The notes under the pieces: model-generated
Told to the model about the DNA's origin: nothing
Database searches by the model: none
What the model saw: only the letters and a program-made list of their open reading frames with translations
Part shown: positions 1-11,204 of the stretch, piece by piece
How positions within the stretch are numbered: position 1 is the stretch's first letter
Layout: the number at the start of each line of letters is the position of its first letter
From: Lactarius indigo
Taxonomy: Eukaryota > Basidiomycota > Agaricomycetes > Russulales > Russulaceae
DNA: 64,000 nt
Reading direction: 5' to 3'
Assembly: GCA_025766275.1 (NCBI GenBank)
Contig: JAFKAC010000044.1
Location: 1 to 64,000, forward strand
Position numbers and translations under genes: made by a program

Positions 1-1
1 C

Positions 2-1937
2 TGCAGCCCACGTGAGGCGCTCGACATTGTGCGGGAGCGCATTGACGGCGAGGCAGTCGTCGTGTCTTGGTCTGCTGTAGACACCAGTACTGGGGTCCTC
101 AACGTAAACATTGATGAACACGCTTTTGATGCGGAGCTTTACGCGGACGAGCTTGGATGTACACCAGATCGCCCTTTGCCCCCAGGTGTGGGCCCCGAGG
201 ATATGCGGAGTGGGTTTTCCTTGTTCCCTTGTGCTTTCTGTTGAAGTACTGACGGTGTTCGCAGTCAACTTGGGCAAGTGGATCCTTCGAAACCTTTTCC
301 AGGGATTCATCCGCGAAGAACAACACGCCCACGCTTGGCGCCTACGTACTGGCGGAATGCCGCCGTTGCGAGCGATCAGCAACTTCCCTGCCGCCCCTCC
401 GCCTTCCTCGAAACAGGGCTCAGCTAATGAGGCAGAAGGAGATACAATTGCAGCTAGTACCAGCTCCGTGGTCATCGTGGCGCCTAACATACTCCCCGCA
501 CTGCCGCTTAACAGTGCTGGGCCAGATGTCACGTGCCCACCAATCCCAAATTCACAGCCAACGTCGCCGACATCAGGGTCGCCAACTACGCCCAGCAGCA
601 ATGAGACAGCGTTGCAACAACACCAACCCTACCCGCATCCCCGGCCTACTATTCACCAGCGCGCGCAGACGGAAATGCCCACGACTGCAGGCACGGCATC
701 CCAACCGGAGCAGGACTACTTTGGCCCGCCTGTGCGCCGTACGTCGGCGTCCAGCGGTGGAGGCAGCGGCGTGCCCGTCCCGATGACGACACCAGAGGAC
801 CCTTCCGGTAGCGTCGGGAACAGCCACGCCGGAGGTGGAAATGGGCCCGCGGGACTCAGCACCCCCGGAGGGTTGATGGGCAAGCTGCGCGGACTCGGTC
901 GGGCAACGAAGCGTTCGCAGAGCGAGAGCGCTCCAGGGACACCCGTCCCTCCGCCGCGCACGCCCGGGACACCGGCGACAGGGCCAGCAGCAGCAGCGTC
1001 ACCCGCCCCCGCATCCTGTTCTCATACTCCTGCAGCAGTGTCCCAAGAGACGTCGGCTCGGCGAGAGCAGGCCCCGCCCGCGAAACCACGCACGGCCGCC
1101 CAAGCCGTCCTCGCTGGCGGCCCGCTCAACCCACCCACTTCCGCAGACGGCCCTACGCTTCCGCTCGCGCCGGATATCCCACTGCTCGTTGCGGAGGAGC
1201 GCGCGCATGGGTGGGCCATCGTGTATCGCGGTACGGTCGCTAGCGCTGGGACCATCGACGATGTGGAGACGCTGGAGGATGCCATGCCTATGTGGTTGTT
1301 GGAGTATCTGCTGTTGGGACGCGCGCCGCAAGTGGGCGTGGTGAAGATCGGGTTCGTGCTGCTCCCAATGCAAAGCGGGGTGCCGGGAGATGAGGTGCTC
1401 CCAGAGCTGGTCAACACGTACGTGATTATTCGTTCTTCTTTCATAACCACCATCCCCATTGACAGACCCGTATACAGTTCTCAGACGAAGCTATCTGCAA
1501 GCCGGTTCCTACGAATCCGCAAGCTCGCCGCTCACGTAAGAATTTTTCTTATTTACTAAGTACTTTCCGCTGAGGTGGCCCTTTTATAGGTCCAAGACAA
1601 AATAGAGAAGATGTCGGTCGGTACGCGAAGCATGACCGCATCCCCCCACCCATCACCCCGCTCGTCCATGGACGCCCACGGCCATTCCAGGGCCCAGACG
1701 TCGTTGTCTCCCACACCAATCGCGCACGAACATCAACATCACCCACCGCCGGAAGATATCTGGGAAATCGTGTGCATTGATACAGTTCTACCGATCAACA
1801 TGACCCTTGCGGCCGTGCGGCAGTACGTCTGGCGGCAGTCAGGCGAGGTCGTGCTGTACTATCGCCGCAGGCGGTCGAGTGCACATAAGGAGGAGCAGCG
1901 GCCCGCAGCCACTACCGCTCCCTCGTCATTACATTAA
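2..1937 (+). CDS. WDR48: WDR48/UAF1 (Bun107)-type WD40 protein, C-terminal part
   Basis: 3' end of a gene that begins before the window. Predicted exons: 2-185, 265-1417, 1478-1535, 1590-1937; the phases agree at all three junctions and the frame stays open to TAA. After the first intron comes the family segment [11 protein letters not shown], followed by a Ser/Pro/Gly-rich linker of about 280 residues. The end is the WDR48/DUF3337 C-terminal domain: [36 protein letters not shown], then [19 protein letters not shown] and the final [19 protein letters not shown]. Proteins of this family bind and activate USP1/USP12/USP46-type deubiquitinases (Ubp9 in fission yeast). The WD repeats would lie upstream, outside the window. 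The 60-bp intron 1418-1477 contains no stop and is a multiple of three, so retention would only add 20 residues. Confidence 0.85.
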
Positions 1938-3019
1938 TACCTACCTGTGTCAGCGAGATGGACATGCGGGTTGGACTATCTACAGTACTACCTGGAGTGG
2001 AAGGGTGGGTCATATCCGAATGTTGTAGAGTGGATCATGTAAGCTGCCACTGACATTGGACGCAACGTGCGTCTGACGTACTAGAGATGCTGATACGGTG
2101 CTGTAAGCATGGAAATGTAACAGGGGAAACACTAATTTGAGCGAGTGCCGTGAGGGATGTGCGATACCCAGGTTCTGTATAAGGATCGGGTGCGCACGGC
2201 TGTATGTTACCTGAGTCAGTTTTGGAAAGCTCTCAGCCCGAGCTTGAGGCGGGGGCGATCAACGGGCTAGTCGATAGGACCTCGCGATTGAGCCGTCCTC
2301 GTTGTTCACACGTTCACAACTCAAATGGAATTATGCGATTCACGATGAACTCCGGTGAATGCAGGCCCAGGCTGGGGCTCGTACGCACTGGGACTATCTT
2401 AGTATTGTTGGTGCGATGGAATCCAGAGTCAGTCGTGTTCTGGAGGAAAGGACGTGACAGAGGTAACCACTGGCGACCACGAGTAAAGGTCACGGTCGCC
2501 CTGTCGCCAATGACCTATGCACCAGGACCCGCGCTGCGCATACGCGGCGCGCAACGCCATGACACAACACCATAACCTCAAATCCGCCCCTTCGTCCTGC
2601 CGTCACCCACGCCCAGATGTACTCGACACTTGACGTATTGCAAAGTTGTTTGTTATAGTGCCACGTATGGCCATAAACCCCAAGGCGCACTCAAGTAGAT
2701 TCGAAAAAAGAAAAGAAAACTATGCACATCGGCAGAGACTAAGGCTAGCTGGAAAATGATAGTACCGTGCGCCGTAAATTCGGAAGATCAGCTTCACATA
2801 CTTTTTCGGGATAAACAGAAAGGGCAAGTCGTAAAAACTCTATACAAGTAGACTGTGGTCGTATTCTCACGTCTTAGCGATCTCAGCAGCGTCGATTGCG
2901 TGATCCTTCTCATGAGAGGCACCGTCGGTACTTGCCGAATGACGACTAGTAGCATCACACGGTCGTGTGTAGGGATGATTGGTGACATAACCGTGAACGT
3001 ATCTCCTGCGACGGACTAG
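1938..3019. other. Intergenic, convergent 3' ends
   Basis: About 1.1 kb between the stop codons of the WDR48-type gene on the plus strand and the purine permease on the minus strand. I see only short chance reading frames and no recognisable protein, repeat or RNA; it probably holds both 3' UTRs and terminators. Confidence 0.5.
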
Positions 3020-5231
3020 TTAGGCGACAGGCGCGAGAAAAAGGACATTTACGAACATCCAGACGGGGACAATTCCCCCAGGCGGGACGATCCACGGTTC
3101 GGCATTGCCATAGTTTGACGGAACGATGCGGTCTCTGGACACCTTACGAAGGACCCACGGCAAACCGTTGAGTAAGATATAAGACGTTATTCCTGCAATG
3201 ACTCCGTAGGCGATGCTGCATAGCCAGTGTTAGTTCCTTCTCGTATAAGGGCGTTCACGGATAGAGTTGCTTACTTGAAGGTGAGAGGGATGATGAGAAT
3301 AGTGAGAAACGCTGGGAAAGCATCTCCGATGTAGTCCCAGCTGACCTCGCGAACGTTGCGCATCATGAGCATCCCAACTATCACGAGAGCACCGCCCGTA
3401 GCCCAAGAAGGGATGCTAGCAAAGACAGGCGCAAAGAAGACCGAAACGAGAAAAGCGAGGCCGGTCGTGATAGCCGTAATACCCGTCTTGCCGCCCTCTA
3501 CGCTCGCAAAGATGATCGATCGTGACGTCGCATCATACTGTCAAGACGACATACCAGAAATGCCAGTGGCACTCTCGATGAAAGCTGTGACGGGACTGGT
3601 TCCCATGAGTGCACCGATCGAGATCGAGAACGCGTCAACGCAGTAAGCGATCGTGCTGCGCTCAAAGTCCATCGTGACGGGGTCGCGCAAGCCCGCGAAT
3701 TTGGCCATGGAATAAAGCGTCCCAGTCGTGTCGAGGATGTCGACGTAGAGCATGGTAACGAGTGCGTACCACACCTTGTGGTTCGAATAATTGTAATCGA
3801 TGACATTGCCGACGAGCTTAATTGGACGGAAGGCTACGACTTTCTTGAAGAAATTGAATGCGTCGTCACCGGATGCGGTGTGCGGGAAAGTAGTGACGCT
3901 CGTTCCACGGGGCCAGGAGATAATAGAGGTCAGGAAGATGCCGATGAGGATCGCGCCTTTGACGCGGTACATCATGAGAAAGAGTGTCAAGAAACTAGAC
4001 GCGAGAGTCAGAAAATCCTATCGATACAAGTGTAAACTTACCCTCCAGTGAAGATACCAAGCCACATAGTAGGGTTGCGCATAACGGCTCTATCGCAATA
4101 ACCCGGGAGGTTATCCAGGTAATGATCTGCTGTGCAACCCCCTAGGCCGACAAAATTGGTAGTGTCGCCGCCAATAACGCCGAGACCACCAGATGCTATA
4201 ACACAGGTCAGAGAAGTTTACCACGGGACTATTAGAAGATCGTGGCATACAAAGTCCTATGAAACTGAAATTGGGTCTGTAAGGGCGAATGTATGGAGAG
4301 AAACGAAAACATTTACGCGATGAAAAGGCCAATTCCGGCGCCAACTGCCAGAATGAGTGACTGTGGCATTACACGAGCAAGCCATTGACGGAGACCAAGC
4401 AGGGATAAGAGGAGGAAAATCCATCTGATCAAAAAAACTCAGGCAGATATTCCCGGTCGCAACGCAGGGCTTAACTTACCCTTCCATGAATACAGCTGCA
4501 AGCGCTTCACGGTACGAAACGATGCCGGTTCCATGGAAGCCAACGATGGAGTAAGTGAACTTCGGCACACCTTAGATGTGCCATATGATTGGAAAGGTTT
4601 GATACATACGTATGCGTTCAATCCGAGGCCGGGAGCCAGCCCGACTGGTAGATTTGCGAGTAATCCCATGAGGAAACTTGAGAGCGCGGAGATAGCGGCG
4701 GTTGTGGTGATAAGGTCTTTACGGACCTCGACTACACATGCGAGGTATGTTGCATCTGAGGGGCAGCCGTCGTTCGTCGGGCACTCGCAAGTACCCCCAG
4801 AGTCAGAGAGAATGGATGCGTTTACGGATATCTTGACCAACACATCACGTCAAACGGAGAGGCTACGCAGTAAGCAGGATAGAACGGACGATATACGCCA
4901 TAGCGGCCTGAAGGGAATATGTTGCTTTGTTAATCACAGGACTTGTACGGAAATGGTACAGCTCCCACGTACCCATGTTGTAATCCCCGCACGGAGCTCT
5001 GTCTGGATAACTCTCGTCAGTGATGAACAGCGAGAGAAAGTAATTGCGCACGAGGAAGCGGGAACCCTGTCTCTCCTTGGTGGCGCCAGACCCCTCAAGT
5101 TGAAACCAACGCCCGATGAAAGAGTCGGCCACCTATATGTGCAATCTCAACGCCGGGATCTTGGCCGGGATAGTCACGAGGTAACATTGACGTACATTGG
5201 CGTTGATCCTATCGAAGACTGTGGTAATCAT
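3020..5231 (-). CDS. azgA: AzgA-like purine (hypoxanthine/adenine/guanine) permease, NCS2 family
   Basis: Plasma-membrane proton/purine symporter of the AzgA branch of the NCS2 (nucleobase-ascorbate) superfamily. Twelve predicted exons on the minus strand: 5231-5196, 5132-5052, 5002-4973, 4907-4890, 4831-4610, 4559-4480, 4424-4317, 4264-4251, 4195-4042, 3994-3555, 3497-3275 and 3215-3020. They sum to 1602 bp with matching phases throughout, giving 533 residues and a stop, close to the usual family length. Motifs in order: [43 protein letters not shown] (signature before TM3), [46 protein letters not shown] (TM8), [15 protein letters not shown] (TM10) and a C-terminal GGIVPVWMF. The ATG at 5231 is chosen because it opens the only exon that joins in phase to the [10 protein letters not shown] exon. 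Exons of 14, 18 and 30 bp are notable. Several acceptors end in AAG rather than CAG or TAG, so small boundary errors are possible. Confidence 0.9.
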
Positions 5232-6896
5232 GTTCGTAGGGAATGCGGAACAATCTCGAAAATCCGCAGTAAATGAGGGTTGATAGTATTTTTGAGGGAG
5301 ATCGTGTCATGACACCTTGGGAGAAACGAACAATAAATAGTGGGACTGGGCCGACTCGCCAGGAGATGAAATTGCCAAATTCAACAAATCGAAACGGCCG
5401 ATAGAACCTGCTGTGCTTCGCACGTCTAAACGCATGCGCTCTCACGCAATTCGCCCCGACTGTTCTAGCGTGACCCCAAGAACCCGAGTTGTAGGCGCAG
5501 TCATTATCCAGGGGTTGATCTCTCTACCAGCCATTGAGTTGGACCCACCAGAAGCGAGGTAGCCGAACTGGAAAGTAAAGTGATCAGGGAAGTGAGACGA
5601 GGCGAAATACAGCCTGTGGGGTAAAATAGACAATGTATTTCAAATAGAGTGCTCACTCTTGGATCCAGTCGTGTAAACTTGTAGCGCCCAGATGCTTGGC
5701 GCCCAGTCGTACACGGCAAAATGATGACACAGTACGCGCAAGGATACGTGTCATTTATCCCACGCCTGACCCCTCCCGTCTTCGCGGTCTTGGTCAGGCG
5801 CTCTGCACTTTGCGTCAATACTTTCGTCACGCAATCTTGCACACAATTACACGTTCTTCGAATCTCCCAGGATGATATCGATAACTCATTCGCTGCACAG
5901 TATCAGAATCAAGACCTATTGAATATGTTGACATACGTTCAAGTCGTAAGTCAATTGGTCCCTCAACCCGTCGTTGGGCACGCTTCGGAAGCGGTGCCCT
6001 GATCCCCTGTTAATATGTATTGCCACAGTCGCTACTCAACGGTGTCAACAGCATCCAGACTGGCGTCGTCTACTTGGTATTTGTGTCACCTTAGGCTATG
6101 ACGATCGATTCACGCCAGGGGATTGCAACAGATCCTGAGCTACCGGAAGAGTGCGTGTTGTCCAGGGCCGTTGCGGGGAGGGGAGTACTTGATCTGTCCC
6201 CAGTGTACTGCAGATAGATGGCTCTTTCTCGTGAACTCAGAGGTGCTGTGGCGGCCACCGTGCATGTGTAAAAACAAATGAGCCGTCAAGCGGTGCGGAC
6301 CTACAGAATGCTCTTGTTGGACGATTCCGTTGAAGTTATAACATGGTGGAATTTGGCCAAACTGTCTTTAAACTCTAAATTTGTGGTCGATAGATCTCGC
6401 TTGTGATGCATGATGACTGATGGCCAAGCCCAGCACTGTAATCATACAAGATGCGCCCACGTGTGTAGCATCGTTTGACTTGACCGTAACTCACAGTGGT
6501 GTGTTCTAGTATGTGGTCATCCAGTTGCTGCCTTGTGCATTGATCACCTACAGTTCAGATGCGACATGCTACACTGGGAGGGCAGAGCTGAGGAACGACT
6601 CCTCCCACCACCGCTTACCAACCGTCTCCCGCCGTAGAGCCTTAATGGAATGGACGCCCAAACTCTCCACCTGACTGATTCTCCGAATTTACTGCAGTTT
6701 CATATTCAAGAAAAGTACGAGCTCAGGTTCAACTGGAAAGTCACACTCAAGGTCACATGGCAAGGTTCAATAATCCTGACACAACGAACGCACGTGATGT
6801 GGCTGCCAGAGCACGTGCTGCGTCGCGTCGCGTCAATGGGTTTCGAAAGCATACTGTACTAGTCGTGTATCGTATTCCAAGTCATCGGCTGTGCTT
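5232..6896. other. Intergenic, divergent promoters
   Basis: About 1.65 kb upstream of both the purine permease (minus strand) and the unrecognised gene at 6897 (plus strand). Frames here are short. One, 6650-6862 on the plus strand (70 codons), could be a 5' exon of the next gene, but I found no junction that joins it in phase. Nothing else is recognised. Confidence 0.4.
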
Positions 6897-8931
6897 ATGA
6901 ACAACGTTTTCTCGTATATTCAACCAGAACATTTGCGATACCTTCAGCGCCACTTAGAAACCATGTCCACCGATATGAACAAGACCACGAATACCTTCGT
7001 CATTTTCCGATCTGTCGTCCTGAGCAGCGGGATGCATCCCCCCCACGTACCTGCACCTGCCATCCGCGGCATCCGGGTCACACTTAGGCCTGGGTGTCCT
7101 CCAGATAACCCGCCTCCCTTGCCGCGGGGCACGATCATCTGGGCAGCTTCAGACGGAAGCAGCGCTATCGACCCGTCTAGCGGATATTACACCGTTCGCC
7201 CGTACGCCGAGGTGCTGGCGGAGTCTCGTCTATCCGCCGTGCGTACGGTGCGCCTCTACGCGCATGGACAGGCTTCCGAGTCATTCGTCGCAAACGTCGT
7301 CACAGGCCAGAAACGTGGGCGCTCCATGGCTGCGCTGGCGTGCAGGAGGGAAGCTGAGCTCAGCGAGCTACAGACCCCGGTAAAGCGCAAGGTGTCGACG
7401 GCTAACCCATCTCGTGAGGCGCGCAAGCCAGGAACATTGGCGTATCCTCGCGCATTGAGCAATCAGATGAAGCTTCTAGGCCGTGCGTTCCTGCCATGGG
7501 CGGCAGTAATTACAGCGTACCATCAGGTATCGTGTGTGGTATGTGGGCCTTCTTCTGTCATGTTGAACCAAGATTTAGCGAATGTTTCAGAGCATAGAAC
7601 CAGACACGACACAGTATGTCTTTGTGTCCACCACCGAAGAAGACGATAGGATGTTCGTTCCCGAGGATGACATGCAGAGCATCATAGAGGAAATGGAGAT
7701 TTCACCAGGAACGATTACAGCGATATGGGCGCCACCCCCGCTGGCAGAACATGTTATCCACGATACCGAAATGAAAAGTCCTCGTCAAAAGAAATTCGGC
7801 AAGGCGCTACGAGCTTTTTCAGCCTTGTTCAACAAACGATCGAATGTTGGGTTGAAAACACCATTCTCACGCTTTATGCTCCGTAAAGCTGCTTCTAAAA
7901 GGGGCATACAAGCAGAAGTAGTGATGCGCGGCTACAGGTCAGACGCGCAAGCGGGTTCGCCTCAAACCCCCAATAACTTTCTAGAATTCGCCAGACCAGC
8001 ATACAGGTCGCCTACTTTAGTCGCGAGGCCAGTCGTCCCGTGCCCCCGAGTACGCGTACTCTCCACGCTCAGGTTGATTGCGGGACTCACAATATCACAG
8101 AAGGCGGGCCAGCTTCCCTCCTTGTCAGAGTCCTGGACCGAATGTAGCCTGAACGAGACCATCGGCCGAGCGCGCCAGAGAGGTGTGGGAGACGCAAAGC
8201 GCGACACAGGAAAGAAGTGGAGGGTGCAGCACTTGCGGCGATATAGAGCACCCAAGTCTAGTCGCCTCGAGAAAGCAAAAACCAGCGCGAAGAGGTCAGC
8301 CACCAGCAGTCGCCCAGATGCTGCGGACTTCTTCGATCCCATGCCGTTGCTCCGGGAACCCATCTCGTTACCTCCAGCTCCACTTCGGGGCGTACTACCA
8401 CCTCGAACTACCTTCCAGGAAGTGTACGGGAACACCCTCTCATTCCCAATAGCGCCAGCCGAGGACATCACTACCAAGCTACGAGAGCGCGCGGATGCAT
8501 TCTTCGGCCATCTCGGCGACGTATTCGGTGCGCCGCGCCTGCCTGCGTTCGACGTGAATGCATTCTTCAACAGAGGCAGGCAAGGAATCGTGAAGGAGAC
8601 GCACCATGAGGAGACACAGCCGCCGCAGGAGCGGTCTGAGCTGTCGCTCGAGGAGCTGTTCCAAACTATGGGTGTAGCAGAAGCCCCCCCTGACCCGAGC
8701 GAACAGCAGAGCCCAAGGAACCTGATGCTAAGCTCATCCGTACGCACACTATGCCCTTCTCCTGGAACACCGACGAAGCAGTCTAGGAACAAAGGGGCGG
8801 GCCATCTTATTATTGACCAGAGCTCAGATGAAGAGGAAGACGGCCCTGCCGGAAGTACTTCTCGGCCTGGCTCGCTTCTAGATATACTGGGCGGAGTGAC
8901 TCGCAACTTAGGATTCCTTCGTCTTCAGTAG
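6897..8931 (+). CDS. Hypothetical protein, two exons
   Basis: I do not recognise this protein. Two exons, 6897-7526 and 7579-8931, join in phase across a 52-bp GT-AG intron to give 660 residues ending in TAG. The start is uncertain: 6897 is the first in-frame ATG, 6963 is another candidate, and an upstream exon is possible. What can be seen: a Pro/Gly-rich N-terminal part (CPPDNPPPLPRGTIIW), several basic clusters around VKRKVSTANPSR and APKSSRLEKAKTSAKR that could be nuclear localisation signals, and near the C-terminus an acidic serine-rich stretch (DQSSDEEEDGPAG) of the kind phosphorylated by CK2. There is no membrane segment or signal peptide. The long frame on the opposite strand at 7962-8906 is a compositional shadow. 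A nuclear or regulatory protein is only a guess. Confidence 0.6.
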
Positions 8932-9022
8932 ATGTAGATACCGAATACTTTGGATAGACTACAAATAAGTAGCATTGGAGCGGCGGTTGTCAACGTGCAA
9001 GGATGTGGTGTTGGATCTTTCT

Positions 9023-9059
<37 letters not shown>

Positions 9060-9727
9060 TTGGTTCTCCTCACTTTTATTCCACTTTCTGGTCGTTATGA
9101 CTGATGAGCCTGATGTAGAAACACGCAAGGAGAACATATATCACGATAGCCATTTGGAGACCCATTCCAACTAGTTGTACGCGACTCTTGAAAGGCGGGT
9201 ACCTCACATACATGACAGCATACATATGGGATGGTTGGTGAACAACGCGATATTCATTAGAGCAATCATTCCTGGCCGGTAGGCTCAGAGACCCAGAAAA
9301 GTCGAAAGCTGAGCTAGGTGACGAGAGCAAGTGGCGATGGCTAGTTCGATCACGAGGCGAGGAGACCCATTGGTCTTAAGCCTTGAGCGCCAAGGAGAGA
9401 TCGCCAATGGACGAGCCAGTGAGTCAATGGCTATCATAGTGGCCAAAATATACAACCCATCGTAGAGTTGACCATGGCCAACGCCACCCAGGTTTCTTTG
9501 CTCAGTCTATCAGGTTTGAGTAATTGATAAATGTTTCACGCTTCGTTTTCTTGTGGAGGACGTAGGGACAAGTTATCAAAGCCCCTCCAAATTTTTTCGG
9601 ATAGAGCCGAATAGCCGAGATAGGGAGTGCCAAAACAAGGTCAAAGCGAAGAGTGTCAGAGGCTCACGCGCTTGTTTATTCGTTCGCCCACTTTTCAGAC
9701 CCTTAGCGAACAATCAACCCACTGAGC
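8932..9727. other. Intergenic region upstream of the septin gene
   Basis: About 800 bp holding the poly-C run and the presumed septin promoter and 5' UTR. No other gene is recognised on either strand. Confidence 0.5.
9025..9059. repeat. Poly-C homopolymer, 35 bp
   Basis: Uninterrupted run of 35 C on the plus strand, about 95 bp after the stop codon of the hypothetical gene. It lies in non-coding DNA. Runs of this length are prone to slippage, and the exact count may be a sequencing or assembly artefact. Confidence 0.9.
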
Positions 9728-11204
9728 ATGGCCGCCCCCTCTTCTGACGGTATTGGCATTGCCAACCTCCCGAACCAGGTAGGTTTAACTCAGTTCCTTC
9801 CTCAAAATTTCTTGTCGAACACCACTTTTAGCGACACAAAATCGTCGCCAAGCGGGGAGCTCATTTCACCATCATGGTCGTCGGTTCGCTACTACTTTCG
9901 CTCTTTCACGTGAGATTCTTTTCTTACGTGCTAATGCAGGCGAGTCGGGTCTGGGAAAGACTACCCTCATCAATACCCTTTTCTCGACCGAGCTATCCCC
10001 CGCCAAAAACTATAGCCGTCGCCACCATAAGCAACTCGATAAACTCACTGAGGTCGAGATCATCAAGGCTGAGCTCGAAGAAAAGCAATTCAAGGTCAAG
10101 CTTACAGTCATCGACACCCCCGGGTTTGGTGACTATGTCAACAACCGGGACTCGTGGTCGCCTATTGTCGACTTTATTGACGACCAGCATGAAGCGTACA
10201 TGATTCAGGAGCAGCAACCTCAGCGCAGCGAGAAGAGCGACCTTCGCGTTCATGCTTGCCTGTACTTCATCAGGCCCACTGGTCACACGTACGTCTTTCT
10301 GTTATATATTCTGGAGCGTCTGTAATCTCGCCGCAGTCTCAAGCCGCTTGACATCGAGATTATGAAGCGTCTTGGTACTCGCGTTAATCTCATTCCTGTC
10401 ATTGCCAAGGCGGATACCCTCACGCAGAGTGACTTGTTCACTTTCAAGCAACGCGTTCGTCTCTTTGTTTCACGCTCGAATCTCCGTTAACATATTGCAT
10501 TGACAGATTCGGGACGTCATCGCCGCACAGAACATCCGTATTTACCAGCCCCCCATTGAGGCAGATGATGAGGCTAGCGCTGAGCATGCGCGCATCCTTG
10601 CGAAGGCTATGCCATTTTCGATCATTGGCTCTACGGAGGACGTCCAGACCCTTGATGGTCGTGTTGTGAAGGGCCGCGAGTACCTATGGGGTGTTGCCGA
10701 GGGTATATTCCCCTCCAGTTTTCTTATCAGTGGTATTGACGCGCCCGCACAGTGGAAAACGAGAACCACTGCGACTTCCGCAAGCTGCGCTCCCTCCTCA
10801 TTCGTACCTTCATGCTCGACCTTATCTCGACCACGGAGGAGAGTCATTACGAGAACTACCGCCAGCAACAGATGGAGACGCGCAAGTACGGTGAGCGCAA
10901 GGTTAAGAAGTTCCACAACCCGAAGTTCCAGGAGGAAGAGGAACAGCTCCGCAGGCGGTTCACGGAGCAGGTCAAGTCCGAGGAGGCACGCTTCAGGCAG
11001 TGGGAGCAACACGTGAGTCTACCTCCTATCTCTGCGTGAGGAACCAGAGGAAGACCGGTGGGCTAATGAATGTCGACACAGTTGATAACGGAGCGCGATC
11101 GTCTGAACAAGGACCTTGAGTTGGCACACAGCACGATCAAGGGTCTCGAGGCAGAACTTGACAACCTCCAGGTCGGCTATGGACGTGGTAGCGGACGGCG
11201 ATGA
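9728..11204 (+). CDS. CDC3: Septin, Cdc3/AspB-like
   Basis: Filament-forming GTPase of the septin complex, acting at the cell cortex, septation sites and hyphal tips. Seven exons: 9728-9778, 9832-9883, 9940-10288, 10337-10454, 10507-10702, 10753-11012 and 11082-11204. They total 1149 bp with consistent phases, giving 382 residues. Features in order: [19 protein letters not shown] (polybasic region before the GTPase), P-loop GESGLGKT at residues 35-42, switch [18 protein letters not shown]4 motif AKAD, the septin-unique element around [19 protein letters not shown], and a C-terminal coiled coil of about 70 residues ([20 protein letters not shown] onward). The ATG directly precedes the conserved [10 protein letters not shown] segment, and its first intron follows NQ. 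Assignment to the Cdc3 (AspB) subgroup rests on the coiled-coil and METRK(Y/F)GE-type region and is less sure than the family call. Confidence 0.93.

Noticed and set aside
2204..2575. 123-codon frame between convergent genes
   Set aside because: No recognisable motif and located in the probable 3' UTR region.
7962..8906. 314-codon minus-strand frame
   Set aside because: Fully overlaps exon 2 of the plus-strand gene and is Ser/Arg-rich without motifs; the plus frame has the better start, intron and stop.
8950..9174. Frames encoding poly-Pro or poly-Gly around 9025-9059
   Set aside because: Produced by the poly-C homopolymer.
10542..11012. 156-codon minus-strand frame rich in Leu
   Set aside because: Antisense shadow of septin exons 5-6, including the coiled coil.
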